Positions 23,528-38,612 are shown, numbered from the stretch's first letter. The stretch: 64,000 nucleotides of DNA from Paulownia fortunei (GCA_019321725.1 JAGSPU010000055.1:496001-560000); one strand, 5' to 3'. The notes: generated from the sequence alone by a model not told the origin. A program made the numbers and translations.

Positions 23528-26500
23528 AGTTTTCAGAGTATCAGTTACCCGCTTTCAAGGAGTAGGCAGCCATTTCAGAATTAAAACCAAGTATCAAATC
23601 CTGGAAGTAATACAATCTGATGCCATAAACTTAGACGAGAAATATCAAGAAGTTAACATCTTGTTGATTTGTGACCATTCTATGGGAACTTCCAGAAGTG
23701 TTATGCTACAAGTCAGTGCAACCTACCTGGAAACTATTAGTATTACTGCTTTTTCAGTGGAAGTTTGAGTAAAAAGCAGTTATGTAGAAAGTTGTGCAAA
23801 TATGAGTGCAATTTATGTTGTAGAAAAGCGTGTGATATAATTCCTGTCTTCCTCATCTGCGTATCGTTAAACATTGCAGTAGTTGAGGCAAGTTTGAGAA
23901 TCAAGGTTGACGAGTTATCCAGTGAAGGGCTTTCTAGATTTCCTTCTTGTAAGTTGCTTTATAAAAGTAGAGCATGCACCTTTATTCGTGATGCAGTTAA
24001 TGGCAACACAAGTTATGCAACAATCTATAAATAGAAAATTAGAGTGCTTCAAGCTTTAAGTCATAATATCTATCTCGCCTCCAAAATTTAGAATTTTGAC
24101 TTTGTCTGGCGTACAGGAACTGAAACAAGTATGTTGCCAGCACTTAAGAGGGGGTAACATTTGGAAATGCAGAACTGATGATTATGAGACATTGAATTGA
24201 GATTCTGTACTAGATTGAAAGAAATGATGATCAATGGGTCTTAATACGAGACTTTGTCAGATTGAAAGATATGCATTAACAAAGAGTCCTGGGGCAAGGA
24301 TCTTTCTTTTTCTGAATTAACTAAGTCAGGTTGTATGCACAATCAGTTACCCGTTGTCTTAGGTTTCAAATTCCATGGTAAATGACCGTTGATTGGATCT
24401 ATTCTAATTGCAACTCATTCATCAGGGAATATAATGATGAGGGCTTGGGATAGTCATAATGGCCTTCTAAACCCATTTCTTGAATTGGTAACCTTAGTTT
24501 ATAGAGTACCATACACTTAAAGTCTGTCTGCTAATCATCAAGTACTGTATATTAATTAAGTGCATGAGTATCAGAATAACTGATTTTATAATTTATAATT
24601 TTATAATTTTATCGCACATGATAATCCACTCTTTTATACGCTATTGAGCCATTCTAGACGTTCTCTGTTCCCATAGAGTAGAAAAAATCATGCTTAGATA
24701 GGAATATAATCGCGATTCTACGATTGAATAGCCGTTAGGGATAATGCGTGCAGGTGCATACCAAATCAATCTTTCTTCAAGAAAGATATTGACTACTAAT
24801 TTTGATTCTTTGTTTTTAAATGTTTTTATTCCAACTGAATCAGATTCTGATTGTTTAAATCATATTTTGACAATGCGGAACATTTATTACCATAATAATC
24901 CGTTTTAGTTGCCTACCTGTGATATACTTGACCAACTCCGTGGACAGATGCTGATAAATGGTAATTGCAAAGAAGGGCCTGGGAGTAAAATATCTGCACA
25001 TTTTTAGGCCAATAAGTCATCTAGACTCGAAAATTTGTGCAAAAAAATAAATAAATTGGGAAAGGCAATTCTTCGTAACTATTATTACAAGTTAAATTTG
25101 TTCCACATTATTAATTTATAAGATTGATATAATGTTTATACGTGGATTGTACACTTTTTCCCATTAATTTAAATTTTTTAAATGAATTTTATTCAAATTC
25201 GTTTATCATGACATATATATATGTGCATTGGGCACCTTCTCCAAACCATTTGCATGAGACCCTAGAAAGAGAAATAATTTAGTTATCTATTTTCTCAATT
25301 ATTATTTTGGATGTTGGACTTTTATCATATTTGTGACGACAAAGAGATTAACGGTGGAAATGCTACATTACCACACCCAAACCCAATAATGCACAAATAC
25401 TGTTGAGCTACACGCACTCCAACAATATTACGAACATTCACAATAAATTTTCCGTTTTATCAACTTAAAAATCTCACTTAACATTATAATAGGACAGAAA
25501 ATAAAACCATGTCTAACTAATTTCATCTCTGGACGAAATTACAAAACAAGAAGTTGCCCACATCTGTTAACTATGGCAACAAACTCAATATAGAGTTTTG
25601 TTTTTCTTTTCTTTTCTTTTTCCCTTCTTGTACTGAATCAGTTAAAGGAATTATGATTGGCCAAAGAATCAAATTTGCAGCTGTCTTTTTGGAGTATATA
25701 TTTGTCTGGGAATACAATGTTGTTAAACTGACTTTACTTGATCTTGTTGCTCCTGACAAAAAACCTGCATATGACGATGTTAATGGGCAATAAAACAACC
25801 TTAACTGGAAAGGCAGTTGAATCAGATGCCACTGCAATGGACAAATGAAAACCCCCACCAAGTATAATACATATATAAAGAGACAGCCCTTTCCAGTATA
25901 CTTGTGTGTATTTTACAAGGCATTGTTAAATACAATTATATCCAACTTATGTCAAAAACTGGGATAAAAAACTTGGATAATTTCTTAGTGAACCTTGTAA
26001 AAGACAATAACCTTAATTTAATTCGATTAAAGAACTCGAATATTACTATGTATAAGCTGGCTATTGGCAACAACTATGTGGTGGATGGTTACAGTGTAGA
26101 CAAACAAGATTCTTGAATATTGTCAAGGAGTATAAGTGATTTGTGTTTCTCTATTAGTTATATTCTTCGCATAAACTTCTGTATTAAACTTTGGGATTAT
26201 AAACAAGAGCGATTTGGATTTGGACAGATCATTGAGTCCAATTACACAGCATTGAAACTTCCTCAATAATTTGGTTGGTTGGGAAAAAACCAAGTCATTT
26301 TACTTTATGTTCATAGATACTCTTATTTTATAGTATTATAGTAGTTTCCTTTGAAAAATCAATTTTGATACTCATGAGCATCCTAAGCTTGGTGGGCTAT
26401 AGTATGACTTAACCATAGTTCATCAATCTGTGAATCTTTTCTACAAATTAAAAGGCTTCATATTCCAATTATGCACCAGCAAAGGTATCCAACTTTTGGC

Positions 26501-26556
26501 TAACATCCCAAATTCTCAACCTCTACAATGACTAACTCATTAGTTGTATACTTTTG

Positions 26557-26560
<4 letters not shown>
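23528..26560. other. Intergenic region
   Basis: Contains the presumed 3' UTR of the coiled-coil gene and AT-rich DNA. Short frames at 23765-24034, 25554-25793 and 25904-26116 have no recognisable domain, no conserved-looking composition and no splice partners. I see no gene here. Confidence 0.5.

Positions 26561-26642
<82 letters not shown>
26560..26642. repeat. (TC)n followed by (AC)n microsatellite in a 5' leader
   Basis: About 50 bases of TC dinucleotide run directly into about 32 bases of AC, ending about 40 bases before the start codon of the S28 peptidase gene. It probably lies in that gene's core promoter or 5' UTR, where TC-rich tracts are common in plants. Length variation would be expected between individuals. 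Confidence 0.93.
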
Positions 26643-26644
<2 letters not shown>

Positions 26645-26683
26645 GAACAGAGGCCTAGCATTCCTTCCACAGAGAGGGAGAGA

Positions 26684-29600
26684 ATGGCAATTTGGCTATT
26701 GCTGTTGTCATATGCAATTTCCCCTCTCTTTTCGTCTGCTATCACTATAGCCAAGATCACACCTGGTTTCCCTTCTTCAATCATTCAGCCAGAACAGCTG
26801 CAGAGGTCTCTTGCCACCAAAACTACTGAACTTTATAAAGAAAAGTTCTTCACTCAAATTATTGATCACTTCAACTATAATCCACTGAGTTATCAGACAT
26901 TCCAGCAAAGGTACTTGATCAATGACAAATATTGGGGCGGCGCTAAGAAGAATTCTCCAATCTTCGTCTACACAGGAAATGAAGGCGATGTCGAATGGTT
27001 TGCTCAAAACACTGGTTTCATGTTTGAGACTGCACCCCATTTCAAAGCTCTATTAGTTTTCATTGAGGTGGTATACGACTTCCATTTTTTCTGTGTGTGT
27101 GTTTGTGTGTTAGGTGGAAAGTTGGGATTCCCACGACTGAATTCTTGTTAAGATTGCTTAAACTCACAAGAAAAGAAAATCGAAATCTTGTGCTATATAC
27201 ATGTTTCTTGTATAATCATTGTGAGGCCCTTGAGTTATATATATGGTGATAATGTACAAATTGCAGCATAGGTTTTACGGAAAGTCCATGCCTTTCGGGG
27301 GGAGTAAAGAAATAGCATATTCAAATTCCTCAACACTTGGTTATTTGAGCTCCACACAGGCGTTGGCAGATTATGCAACTCTGATTCTTGATCTGAAAAA
27401 GAATTTGACAGCCACCGACTCTCCTGTGGTGGTGTTCGGAGGTTCTTATGGTGGAAGTATGACATTCTTAATGTTATTTTCACAATGACAACGTTGAATT
27501 CACTGGATGGAATTTTTTTTTTCTCCCTTGTAAATTGGGAATCAGACAGTATTTTATCATATACTATTAAGTTGAAGTTCCACTGTGTCTTGTTTGCAGT
27601 GCTGGCAGCATGGTTTAGATTGAAGTATCCGCATGTAGCTGTAGGAGCTTTGGCATCTTCTGCACCAATCCTCAATTTTGACAACATTACTTCCCCATTT
27701 AGTTTCAACAATATCATCACCCAAGACTTCAGGGTCAGTCTTCCTCCCTATCCATTTTACATCAATATAGTTACTCTGCACAAAGTATTGTATCAGATTT
27801 AGAATTTTCCTTTAGTTATCTTCATATTTAAGAATTGGACATAATACATCCCTACCCCACTCACCCCATGTGCATCTTAAGCTAGTTGTGTAGTGCTTGT
27901 CTTAACATGGACAGTGCTATATTATCCAAGTTAGAAAGCAATAAAGATGAGGTATAATGATAGGGTTACAAGCTATTGGTCTACAATGCACTTCCACAGA
28001 ACAAGAAAACACAATGGGGTGTCTTAGGGACCAGAAGTGAGAGAGATATTATCTGATAATGACTAAAGTTTGGGATAAAATCAAATTAATTTGAAGACCT
28101 TCTTAATCAAAGTCAATAAATCAGCAATATGAATAATTATTAATTAATCTTTTAATTCCTCTTATGCCAAAAATAGAGTGAGAGTGAGAATTGCTACAAA
28201 GTGATCAAAAGATCATGGCAAGAAATTGAAGACACAGCAGCAAAACCTGGTGGTTTAGAGATTCTCAGAAAGTCATTCAGAATATGCAAGTAAGAACACG
28301 CACTTATATATATTACTTCCTTTTTCTTTTGGCCTCTCTAAAAAAGTGTTTATTTGGGACTCAGAGAGAATTGTCAGTGATACAACTTTACTAGCAAACT
28401 TTCTTGATTTAAGTGTAATAATTTGCCTTTTTTTTTACTGTATCCACAGGAATTACATTAGCAGAGGGTCTCTTGAAGGTTGGCTTGGCACAGCTTATAC
28501 TTACACAGCCATGACAGATTATCCAACTCCTACCAATTTCCTCAATCCCTTGCCTGCCTATCCTGTCAAGCAGGTACCAACTATGAAAAATCCATATAAC
28601 ATATTCAGCAATTTATTGAAAGATAAATATTACATATCTACGAATAATCGTTCGCTGTTTTCTCATTTATTTGGAAAGTATTGATTCTTTATATTTTCTA
28701 ATATGATTAGTAAAAAAAAATATAATGTTATTAGTTGTTTTCTCGTTTATTTGGAAAGTGTTAATTTATTATATATGGGTTTAAACTTTTAGAGGGATAA
28801 TATGATTAGTGAAAATCTCACTTGTCCTAATTGATTGGAGTTTCTTTCCTGACCCAAAAAAAATAGTGGGCTTTACATAAATTTTTCCAAATTAGTGTGT
28901 GGTTTTATTGGCAGAGGTACAAAATTAATGTCCCTATTACATAGGTACCTCTATTTATAGTTTTCTTTAAGGGAATTATAATGTTTTGGTCCTTGAGTTG
29001 ACTGTTTTGGTTTGAATTTTCCATTTCACGTGGTGGAAAGTAGAAACTTAAATAATTTTATAATAATTGTGATGTAGAGATAGAAAGTGAACTTACGATT
29101 GTGGAATGCAGATGTGCAAGGCAATTGATGATCCAAAGACTGGGAACAACACCTTCGAGAAATTATATGGTGCCGCCAACATTTACTACAACTACACAGG
29201 CGAAGCCAAGTGTTTCGACCTGATTGACGATTCAGATCCACACGGACTCGGTGGGTGGACATGGCAGGTACCAGAATTTACTCCCGTCTTTTCTAGGGAT
29301 TTTGGTGTCTTAACTATTTATTTACAAAAAAAAAAATGTAAAAGTATTGAGTATAATTAGATAAATTTTAAAAAAATTAGGAAGTACATTACTATAATTT
29401 TCTATAAAATTCTTGAAAAGCCAGAATGTTCCTCATTATTTAACTATTGAATTATGTGACGAAGCTAAAAGGGTGACTACGACTGAATTATATATTTTAT
29501 AACTCCATTCTGGTCACTTTCACTTATAAGAATCCATATATGCCAGTATAATTGAACAGTTGGTAGTAAATTTAATTCAATGGACCAAATTTTATTTAAA

Positions 29601-31077
29601 AAAAAAATCGAAGTTTCAAAATTAGATGCTTGTATGTCTATTTTCTAAACTACAGTCTCAAGATTGGACCTATTATCACTCATTCATCCAAATTTAATGT
29701 GTGAGAGTGTCTGATTACTATTCGTGTTTGGCTAAAATATTTAAAAAATCTTATAAGTCCTATATTTTATAAGATATTTTTGAAACTTATAAAATATTTA
29801 AATTTTATTTTAAAAATAAATTTTTAAAATGTTTTGATAAAATAAGATCATGGAGTTTTTAAAATATTAGTAAAGATAATTTTATAATTAAAAATATTAA
29901 AATTAAATGAAATTGTTAAAATAAATCTTATTTTGAAAATAAGTCATGGTAAATAACTTTTTTTTAAAAGCTTACAAGCTATCCAAAAAAAATTATTTTA
30001 AAGATTTTATAAGCCCTTTCAAAAAATATCTCACACTTTAAAAAATTTATAAGCTTTTATATAATTTATAAAATATTTTGAAAAACTTATAAACTCAACC
30101 AAACACTCCTGAAATAACTACAAAATAAACTGCTTTTAATTGGGATTAATAGATTAGTCTACATTTAAATGGATATGATTTTAGACAAAAAAAAAGCTGT
30201 GTGTGATTTCAGGCATGTACAGAGATGATTTTACTAACAGATGGCAACACAGAGGACAGCATATTCCCAGCCTCCAACTATAGCTACAATGACCGAGTAG
30301 AATTTTGCAATTATAAGTACAACATTGAGCCCAGGCCCAGCTGGATTCCCACCGAGTTTGGAGCCCATGTGAGTGTCTTGGGCCCAACTGAAAATAACAA
30401 CACTAATAGTATTACTATTTCTTGTAAAATGAAATGAGCTCCCATATAACAAAAAAATTTGCTTTCTTTTGCAGCATATTCACAGAGTTCTGAAGCGCTT
30501 TGGAAGCAATATCATCTTCTTTAATGGGCTAAGGGATCCATGGAGCGGCGGAGGGTACGTCGTTTCGCTCTCTCTCCCACACACGCTCGTATATATATGA
30601 GGGATCACGCACGTATATATATGTTTGTTTTTCATCATCGTCATGCATTATCAACCTGATTTTAACATTCTTGATGGCAGGGTGCTAAACGATATATCCA
30701 AAAGTGTAGTTGCTATTGTTGCAAAAGAAGGTACGTTAACGAAAAGGGCTTCACATCTTTGTATTCATTTTCGTGCATTTATTTTGGGCATCGGCACTGG
30801 GCCTTAATCTATCTGAGATCCAACATATCGCCCATAGTACAGTCTGGATCATCTGTATTTTAAGAAAATAAAAAAAGTCTAAATACACGTTTGATATGAA
30901 TCATATACACTTGGCGTGTATCTAAAAAGTAGAATATAATACTAAATTAGTTTCTACACACAAAGTATGAATTAGTGGGAGTTATTAAGACTCTAATGAC
31001 TTGAGGTATTTTTTTGTAAAACATGTTGATTATCATTTTTCAAATATATGGTGTTTTTTTTTTCATTTGTTTGATAG

Positions 31078-31112
<35 letters not shown>

Positions 31113-31299
31113 ATATACATGGTGTTATTTGAAATTTAATTTATATTGATGTGTGACAGGCGCGCACCATGTGGACCTTAGATTCTCAACAAATGAAGAT
31201 CCAGAGTGGCTTCAAGACGTGAGAAAAAGAGAAGTCCGTATAATATCAAAGTGGCTCTCTCAATATTATCGTACTTTGGCTGATTCTCCTAAGTATTAG
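26684..31299 (+). CDS. Lysosomal Pro-X carboxypeptidase-like protein (peptidase S28)
   Basis: Family members remove C-terminal residues that follow proline, in vacuolar or extracellular compartments. Ten exons: 26684-27067, 27267-27456, 27600-27733, 28177-28289, 28450-28573, 29112-29267, 30213-30368, 30475-30554, 30681-30730, 31160-31299. All junctions are GT-AG and in phase, giving 508 residues, close to the usual length. An N-terminal signal peptide ([19 protein letters not shown]) is followed by the propeptide-like part and [20 protein letters not shown]. The catalytic serine is in GGSYGG (about residue 188, split across exons 2 and 3), the aspartate in [11 protein letters not shown] (about 440), and the histidine in AHHVDLRF (about 465). 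Further family blocks are [18 protein letters not shown] and GGWTWQACTEM. Several N-glycosylation sites are present. There are no frame breaks, unlike several neighbours. I see no basis for choosing one numbered plant paralogue. Confidence 0.96.
29723..30108. mobile_element. MITE-like element in intron 6 of the S28 peptidase gene
   Basis: The left end GTGTTTGGCTAAAAT and the right end, which reads GAGTGTTTGGTTGAGTTTAT on the opposite strand, resemble the termini of a common class of plant MITEs. The interior carries repeated CTTATAAAATATTTT-type inverted motifs and is strongly A+T rich, with no coding. It lies wholly inside the intron between 29267 and 30213, so it should be spliced out. Confidence 0.55.
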
Positions 31300-34200
31300 T
31301 TTTCACACACACAGTACACACATCAATATCCCATTCCACACAGTACACACAGTACACCCTCTTTAATTTGGCTTCACAATTTTAAATGTCATTAAGCTAA
31401 CATTGTTGTATACTTATATTATGCTTATCTGATCAATTGTTCTAATAAATTTATGTGTGGAAAAAGAAGAAGAAAAAAAGGCATTCATGATACAAAATGA
31501 GATTTCGATTAACTTGGGGTACAAAATAGATTATTTACGAAATAACATACATGCTTCTACATAATACAAACATACATACATATAAATTTATTCTAATTTG
31601 TTTTTTTTTTTTTCATTTTTTCTTGTTTCTTATGTATTTTAATAATTCGGCTCTATTAATAGTCAACTGGCTGCTTCTTGTAACATTTCCCAGCTTCTTC
31701 TTTTTTCTTTTTCTTTTCACAAATGATCAACTATATTACTACATTAAAATATCAATTAAAAATGAAATAATGATCATTAATCAATAATTAACAAATATTG
31801 ATAATGAACTATTATACCCTTATAAAAGAATAAATAAATATCCACATTTTCAATGGTATCACAACCCAACTTCTTTACATACCAAATCAGGCAGCTATAC
31901 ATACACAAAACACATACAGCATAAACAGGTGTGTGTAAATCAAGAAAGGAACAAAGAAAGGAAAACTTTAGTGGGACTGTGGAAGCAGGAAAGTCTTCTA
32001 AAAGTAGATGTCAGAAAGTGGTGATATTAGAAGTATCTTCTTCTCACTGTTCTAAAGTTAGGCCAAGAATATGACAGGTCGGCCATTTTGTTCAAATGAC
32101 AGAAGAAAAATGAGGAGAGGAGCCAAATTTATGGACATAGTTGACTTTTCAAACTTCATGTGTTATTTAAGAGATGCAATAGGAAATTTTTTATTTTAAT
32201 TTAATATTTTATCTCATATAAATGTATTAAATAATCTTTAAATTTATATATGATGTAAACCCATAAATAAAATACAAGAAAAAATGTCAAATTAGTACTA
32301 AATCAGCATATGCATCTCCTCTGGTCTATTTTAACTAATTACCATTATACGGTATGAATAAAATAAAAATCTCCAATGACAATTGGATACAATTTTAGTT
32401 GATATCTATATAATAAAACAAAGATCGGTTCTCATTTATGATAATAATTCATTTTTTTTTATTTTTTTTAAACGAGCAAAAGATAGAGGCGGGACCAACT
32501 TAGCAATTCTTTGGAATATGGTCAGCATTGTGAATATCTAATTTGAATTAGAGGTACTTCTCAATAAGTGAGCCCGTCCAACAAAACGGCTAAATTATCC
32601 CAAGTGATTGGCCCAATTCAAACCACGTCGCAATTAGCGATTTGAAGGTTTGATAGGTAAGTCTCGGGCTAATTTGAAAAAGACAGCAATTTAGCAATCA
32701 AACTCGATTTTATATTTTTATAAAACATAATAAATCATGTCTGACCACAATATTTGTATATATTTGAAATATATATATATGTATATATCTATTAGGTCGC
32801 ATAAGATTTATTATTCTTATGTAGTATAATTTAATGGTCTTATTGAAAAACTTATAATCCATGTTCTAAGACAGTCTCTATATGGATCATAGATTGGTTA
32901 CAATTTAGCATACCACTATAGTATGTTTTGTGTGAGAAAATTGTAAATTTAGTACAAATGCTTTAATCGATTCTACTATTTTTTACTTTTAAGAGCAATA
33001 GATTTTTTGACTTGTATATGATGCTTATATATTCAATCGTATATTTGTCATTTACTATTGTGACGTGGTGGAGTTATTCTTTTGCGATGATATTTTATTG
33101 GGTAATATTTAAATACTTCAATTATGCTTTAGTCGTGTGAACATATTAAATCTAATCATAAATGGGAAGATAATATACGCAATGGAAAATCCCAAATAAT
33201 CGTGCATTTAATTATTCAATGTCAAATCACAAATTGCACTAATTCCTGAATAAATTATAAAGTATAATTTAAATGCTTGTTGAACTAGATTAAGATATTT
33301 TAAGATTTTTAGGTTAAAAAAAAATAAATAAATAATCCACCCAACATATCCTCCTAAAATCCAATTAGTCCTTCTGTTATTATAATAATTGGTTCACATA
33401 ATAGTGCATAAAAAATGTATATGAACGAATTACCCTCTTTTTGAAGAATTAATATGTTGCAAGAATTATATTCTTGGTCAGAGAGTTTGGTCTCAAGAAT
33501 TATATTCGTGAAACGTAAAACGGTAAAAGGGTTGAAAAGGTACAATTATAGACAAAGATAAATCGTCACTTATGACAGCACTTTACGTGAAAACGTGCGA
33601 ACCCTGAGATGCTGAGGTATGGGATGTAATTTAATATTAAAAATAAGAAGTGGGCCTGTAGCTGCAGTTTGCAGGAGTTTGGGTATGGATCTAGTGGGCC
33701 CAATTTCTGAGGACTATTTTCAGCCCCAGAAAAACAAATAAAAAATAAAAATTGAGGACGTGGCTTCTTGTGCATCGATTTTGGACTGCACTTTTTTATT
33801 CAAAAAGATGAGATATTTTGCAGCACATGTATGTGTAATTGATCCCATTGTTGAAGTAATCAACGAGGAGGAAATATTTATTTTAAGGCTTAAAGAAGAT
33901 TAATTAATCCTATTATTAAAGTAATTGATTTAACTGAAAGATTTTACGTTATTCAAATAAAATACACTCTATTCACAATGTTATTTCGATATCACTAAAC
34001 TACACAGAAAAAAAATAAAATTATGAAGCTACATTTTTCCATAATATTTATTTTATAATCAATTAATTACTCCTTATATCAATATAAAATAAGACAAACA
34101 ATTACTCCAAAATTTCGTAATTGTAGAATTCTTCGACCTCAGTCTTAATTATTTGAAAAAACTTCATCGGCATATTAAATAAAAAATTTAACAGAATAAT

Positions 34201-36489
34201 TTTGTTAATATATATATATATATATATCTTAGTTTTTTCTTGCAATCAATTTTTTTCAACCATATAACATACATATATGTGTATATATATTAAATACTCA
34301 TTTGATAATTAAAAGTATTATTCACTAAATATAACATTTCAAAATCATTAAGATAGTATTAATTAAACCTTATAAAAGAAAGCAAGGGAAATATGTCAGC
34401 GTTGATAAAGCCTTACCTAATCTTTGAATCCTTCAATTTGAAAAATATATGGTTGTAATGTAAGAAGAGACACGCAACGGTCCAAGTCAATATAAGAAAA
34501 TCCACATTAATAAAGCTATCAATAGGTTACAAAACAGAGAAATTTTGTTTGGAGTGTGTAGACAGAACTCTTAATTACTCCAAAAGATAGGAAATTAAAC
34601 AAAAAATTGGCACGAGCAGGAGGAAAAGACGACAAGCAATCTATTTATCCATTAATGTGAAACTAAAGTATAGTTAATTAAATTTGTTTAACATGCGGCG
34701 TGATTTCTCGATTGATGTTAGGCCATCACATGTCTCAACTCACTATATTATTGACCTATATATATATATATATGTTTATATATATATGTTTATACGTGAG
34801 ATGCATACTGATGTATATTATCGTTTGGTGTAATATTTTTAATATTGTAATTTTTTAAACATAAAACAAGAAATTAAAATGTATTAAATTGGCCACTACA
34901 ATTTGTCAATTTGGACTAATAGAATGAAATACTATTTCATTTTGCAGAACTCCCTCGGTTCATCTTGAATGTATTTTTGAATTAAATAAGATATTTATAG
35001 TGCAATTAGATTTATTTATTTTTTTAATTTATTATTTTTTAATTTATTTAATTTTTATACGTTGATACAATATCGATGGATTATATTGGAGTTACGTTCA
35101 TGTATGATTGTTTTTCAGTTTGGTTAATAATCACAAAATAGATTTGTACATTTGGACTAATAATAACAATATTTTCATACTCAATTTATATATTGACGCT
35201 CCTTTTTTGTTGTTTTTTTTTTAAACTTTAGTTAGTCTTGCTTTAATAATTATCTTCGACTTTTATTGCCACTTAATTAAAATATTCAAATAACATATTA
35301 GAGTCTCGTGTTATTAGAATGAGAAGATAACATATAATTTACATGAATTCATAACCTGCGAAGCCATTAGTATACTAGATTCATAATATTGACGGACATG
35401 AATTCACAAAATAATTCTTTATATGGAGCATAATTTTATATTATTTCACAAAATATTTTAGGATATGTAAAACACTAGCAAAATAGGTTTATAAAGTATA
35501 TAAAAAATAACAAATTTCAACTAATAAATTTGTGTTAAAATGGTAATATGTGTGGCACAAGGACAATATTATTTCGGAAAAATGATAGTTTGGAAATTCT
35601 TATTTTTTCCTACAGTAATATTTCGAAAAAACTCCTCATTCAAAATAATATACATTTCTTAAGTTTTAAAAGATTATTTCAGATAAATTATATTTGTACA
35701 CAATTATTGCATCATCGGTTGGCATCTAAATATAGGACAAGCAAACTATCGAGCAAGCATTTATTTAGTCATTCTAAATAGATCCGGGATACAATGACTA
35801 TAAGATCATAGAGAGTGAACGCTGACCTTGGTCAATCATAATAAATAGATATAATGTGTTGTACTCGATTCATTCAAAAATTATACACATTTATTACTCA
35901 CTCAAAATTTAAAAATTCTCAACTTAAATTATATTGAAAAAATTATATGAATTAGTTTTCCTTAAGTATTTTATTTTTTTAACGCTCTTTATGTCCGATT
36001 TAACTAATTTTATTAGCTTGGCCTGAAGGGGGTTGAAACACGAATAAAACCTATAGGAAAAGGAATATATAACGTTTTTTGTTTTAGGATTTTCGTGGAC
36101 ATTATTGTCTTAGATAAACTATGGCTTAAAAAAATAATTGCATCTTATAGTACAATATATATCAAGATAGTATGACTCTGATATGCCTTGTAACTATGTA
36201 CATGTTTATTAATCTAATTAGTACAATTTTCCATCACACAAATGGAGATGCGTATCAACCTTTGGATTATGATACATTGTTCCTGGTCCTGGCTAAGTTT
36301 TGGGAACTGCTACAATTCTGAATCACCCTGTCCAAATGACAAAAGGTACTATCTAATTAATTATTCTAAACATTTAATAATTGCTAGCAAAAGCTTGGTC
36401 CTGTTAGTTTCACGTGTACTTTCTATATTATATCACTCTAAAAACATATTTAATTTGTATGTGGATACCAAATGTATGTTGACCAAGAT

Positions 36490-36498
<9 letters not shown>

Positions 36499-36548
<50 letters not shown>

Positions 36549-36902
36549 TAAATTGCATTACTCTTTGTGCTATGAGTAGGTATAAATTATCCGTTTATTA
36601 ATAAAATCTTCAAATAATTTTTTAAATTAAAAAATATATATATATTGATGAATAAAAATACACCTAAATTAAAACAAAAGATAAATTTACTTTGCCACGT
36701 TTATGACAATGTATATAGCACAATGTGTCCTTTACAACCAAATAATAGTAACTTGATCCCAAATTATATATAAGACTAACTTTATTAAACAAACTAGCAT
36801 TCAATTAAATCTAAATTCGATAAATAACAAAATATGATTATGATAGTGTGGAGAGAAGACACATTAAATTAAAATTGTTTCATGTAAATTCTTATGACTA
36901 CC

Positions 36903-36950
<48 letters not shown>
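36499..36950. repeat. Two long (AT)n microsatellites
   Basis: Uninterrupted AT dinucleotide runs of more than 40 bases at about 36501-36544 and 36904-36950, separated by ordinary AT-rich sequence. Both are self-complementary and could form cruciforms; such tracts are often collapsed or mis-sized in assemblies. Confidence 0.9.
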
Positions 36951-36951
<1 letters not shown>

Positions 36952-38366
36952 TTAAAAAGCATCTAGTTGATTATTTTCTTCACTCAAAAATAATGAATAG
37001 ACATTAGAAGAATTTTTTTCCCTTCTTTTGATTGCATTTTCACAAATAAATGAATACACGTTAAAATCATATATTTAATTGTATTAAAAGATGTACACAT
37101 ATCTTATTACATAAAAGCATTATTTATACCAGTGAAAGAAAGTACGAAAAAGAAGTCATGGATAATATAGAAAAAATTATTGTGCATAGAAAGGAATAAA
37201 TATGCGAGCATATTTTATTATAAAAATAATATAAATAGCTTTATGACTTTTACATTAACAAATAATATAATATTTGAAAATAAATAATTTTTTTTATTAA
37301 AAATATTATTCTAACAATCAACATTGCAAGTTGATAATAGTGATGCGTGCAATTAAAAGTTAATGTATTAATAGAAGACCGATGTATAATAATTTCATAT
37401 GTGTTTATATAATTTAATTTAAAAAACTAATTTTCTATGCATATTTTATAATTAATTCAATCTTAATTTGTTCAATAAGTAAGTATTAAAATTTTGGATC
37501 AAATATTAGTTGATATCATTTAATGATAGAAATAATTCTATTATGTAAGGTACATATGCGCAACTCAAACATATTAACTAATCTCAATGTATAACTATTT
37601 ATTTATGAAAGTTAATGAAAATTTAAAAATATGAAAGATTTTTTTTATAAAATATACTAATGCAATGAAGAACTCTCAAATGTGAAAAAAAAGAAAACCT
37701 TAAGATGCTTTCTGAAGCACAATATATAAAATGGTAATAATATAAATTCACGTGTGTTATTTTTATGTGCAATGTATTTTCTCTATAATATTGAAATCAT
37801 ATTTTATTACTTTTTATTTTAAATATCACTGAGTTTAATTTAAATAAACAAAGTTAATTTTGAATAAAATTTAAAATCAAAAGAATTGATAGTTGATTGT
37901 AGAGGCAAGTATTATATAGTTACGATAAAGGTAATAAAGTGATCTTTTACTTAAGAATATTTTTGTTTATCAATTATTTTAAATTATGAGGGTCTATGAA
38001 AATTTTATTAGTAGAGGAGGTATTCAGTACAAACGAAAGGGGTAAATTAAATTTAACATAAGTCTCTGGCAGATTGGCCTAATAATTCAGGTAGGTTTCA
38101 TTCGGGAATTGGGGAACTCCAAACATGGAAATATTTTTATTGTTCTTTTTTACCAAATATATAATAACATTTCAAAAGATTTCATTCTCACTATATAGAT
38201 TATGATCGTTAGTTTCTAGAACTTTAGTCGCTTAACTTGAGTAAAATTAAAAATTTCACCTAACCATATATCATATTTGATCAAACTTTATATAAAATAA
38301 TAACGTGTAAAAATTACTTATTGATAAAATTGTCACCGCTAAAAATAATTTGTCAATTTACAACTT

Positions 38367-38398
<32 letters not shown>

Positions 38399-38539
38399 AT
38401 ATAATATTTGCGAATATCTGCTCGTGATTTGGACCCTCAATGAGTAAGCATGTTATCTGACTTTTTGCACAATTAAACGTAACCACCGATGATTGTGATG
38501 AATAGCATGGTGCATGTGATTACTATTTTTTATATAGAC

Positions 38540-38612
38540 AAATACACACACACACACACATATGTGTACGTGTGTGTGGGTGTGTGTGCGTGTGAGTGTG
38601 AGAGAGATGACA
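38540..38612. repeat. CA/TG-rich palindromic tract
   Basis: A run of CA dinucleotides passes through CATATGTGTACGTG into a run of TG dinucleotides with a few interruptions. The two halves are complementary, so the tract can fold back, and the alternating purine-pyrimidine pattern is compatible with Z-DNA. No coding. Confidence 0.8.

Noticed and set aside
26500..26784. 94-codon minus-strand ORF with (CV)n and (RE)n stretches
   Set aside because: It is the translation of the TC/AC microsatellite and carries no gene evidence.
27235..27720. 161-codon minus-strand ORF
   Set aside because: It is antisense to exons 2-3 of the S28 peptidase gene, which has the catalytic serine motif and in-phase splicing; the ORF is a shadow.
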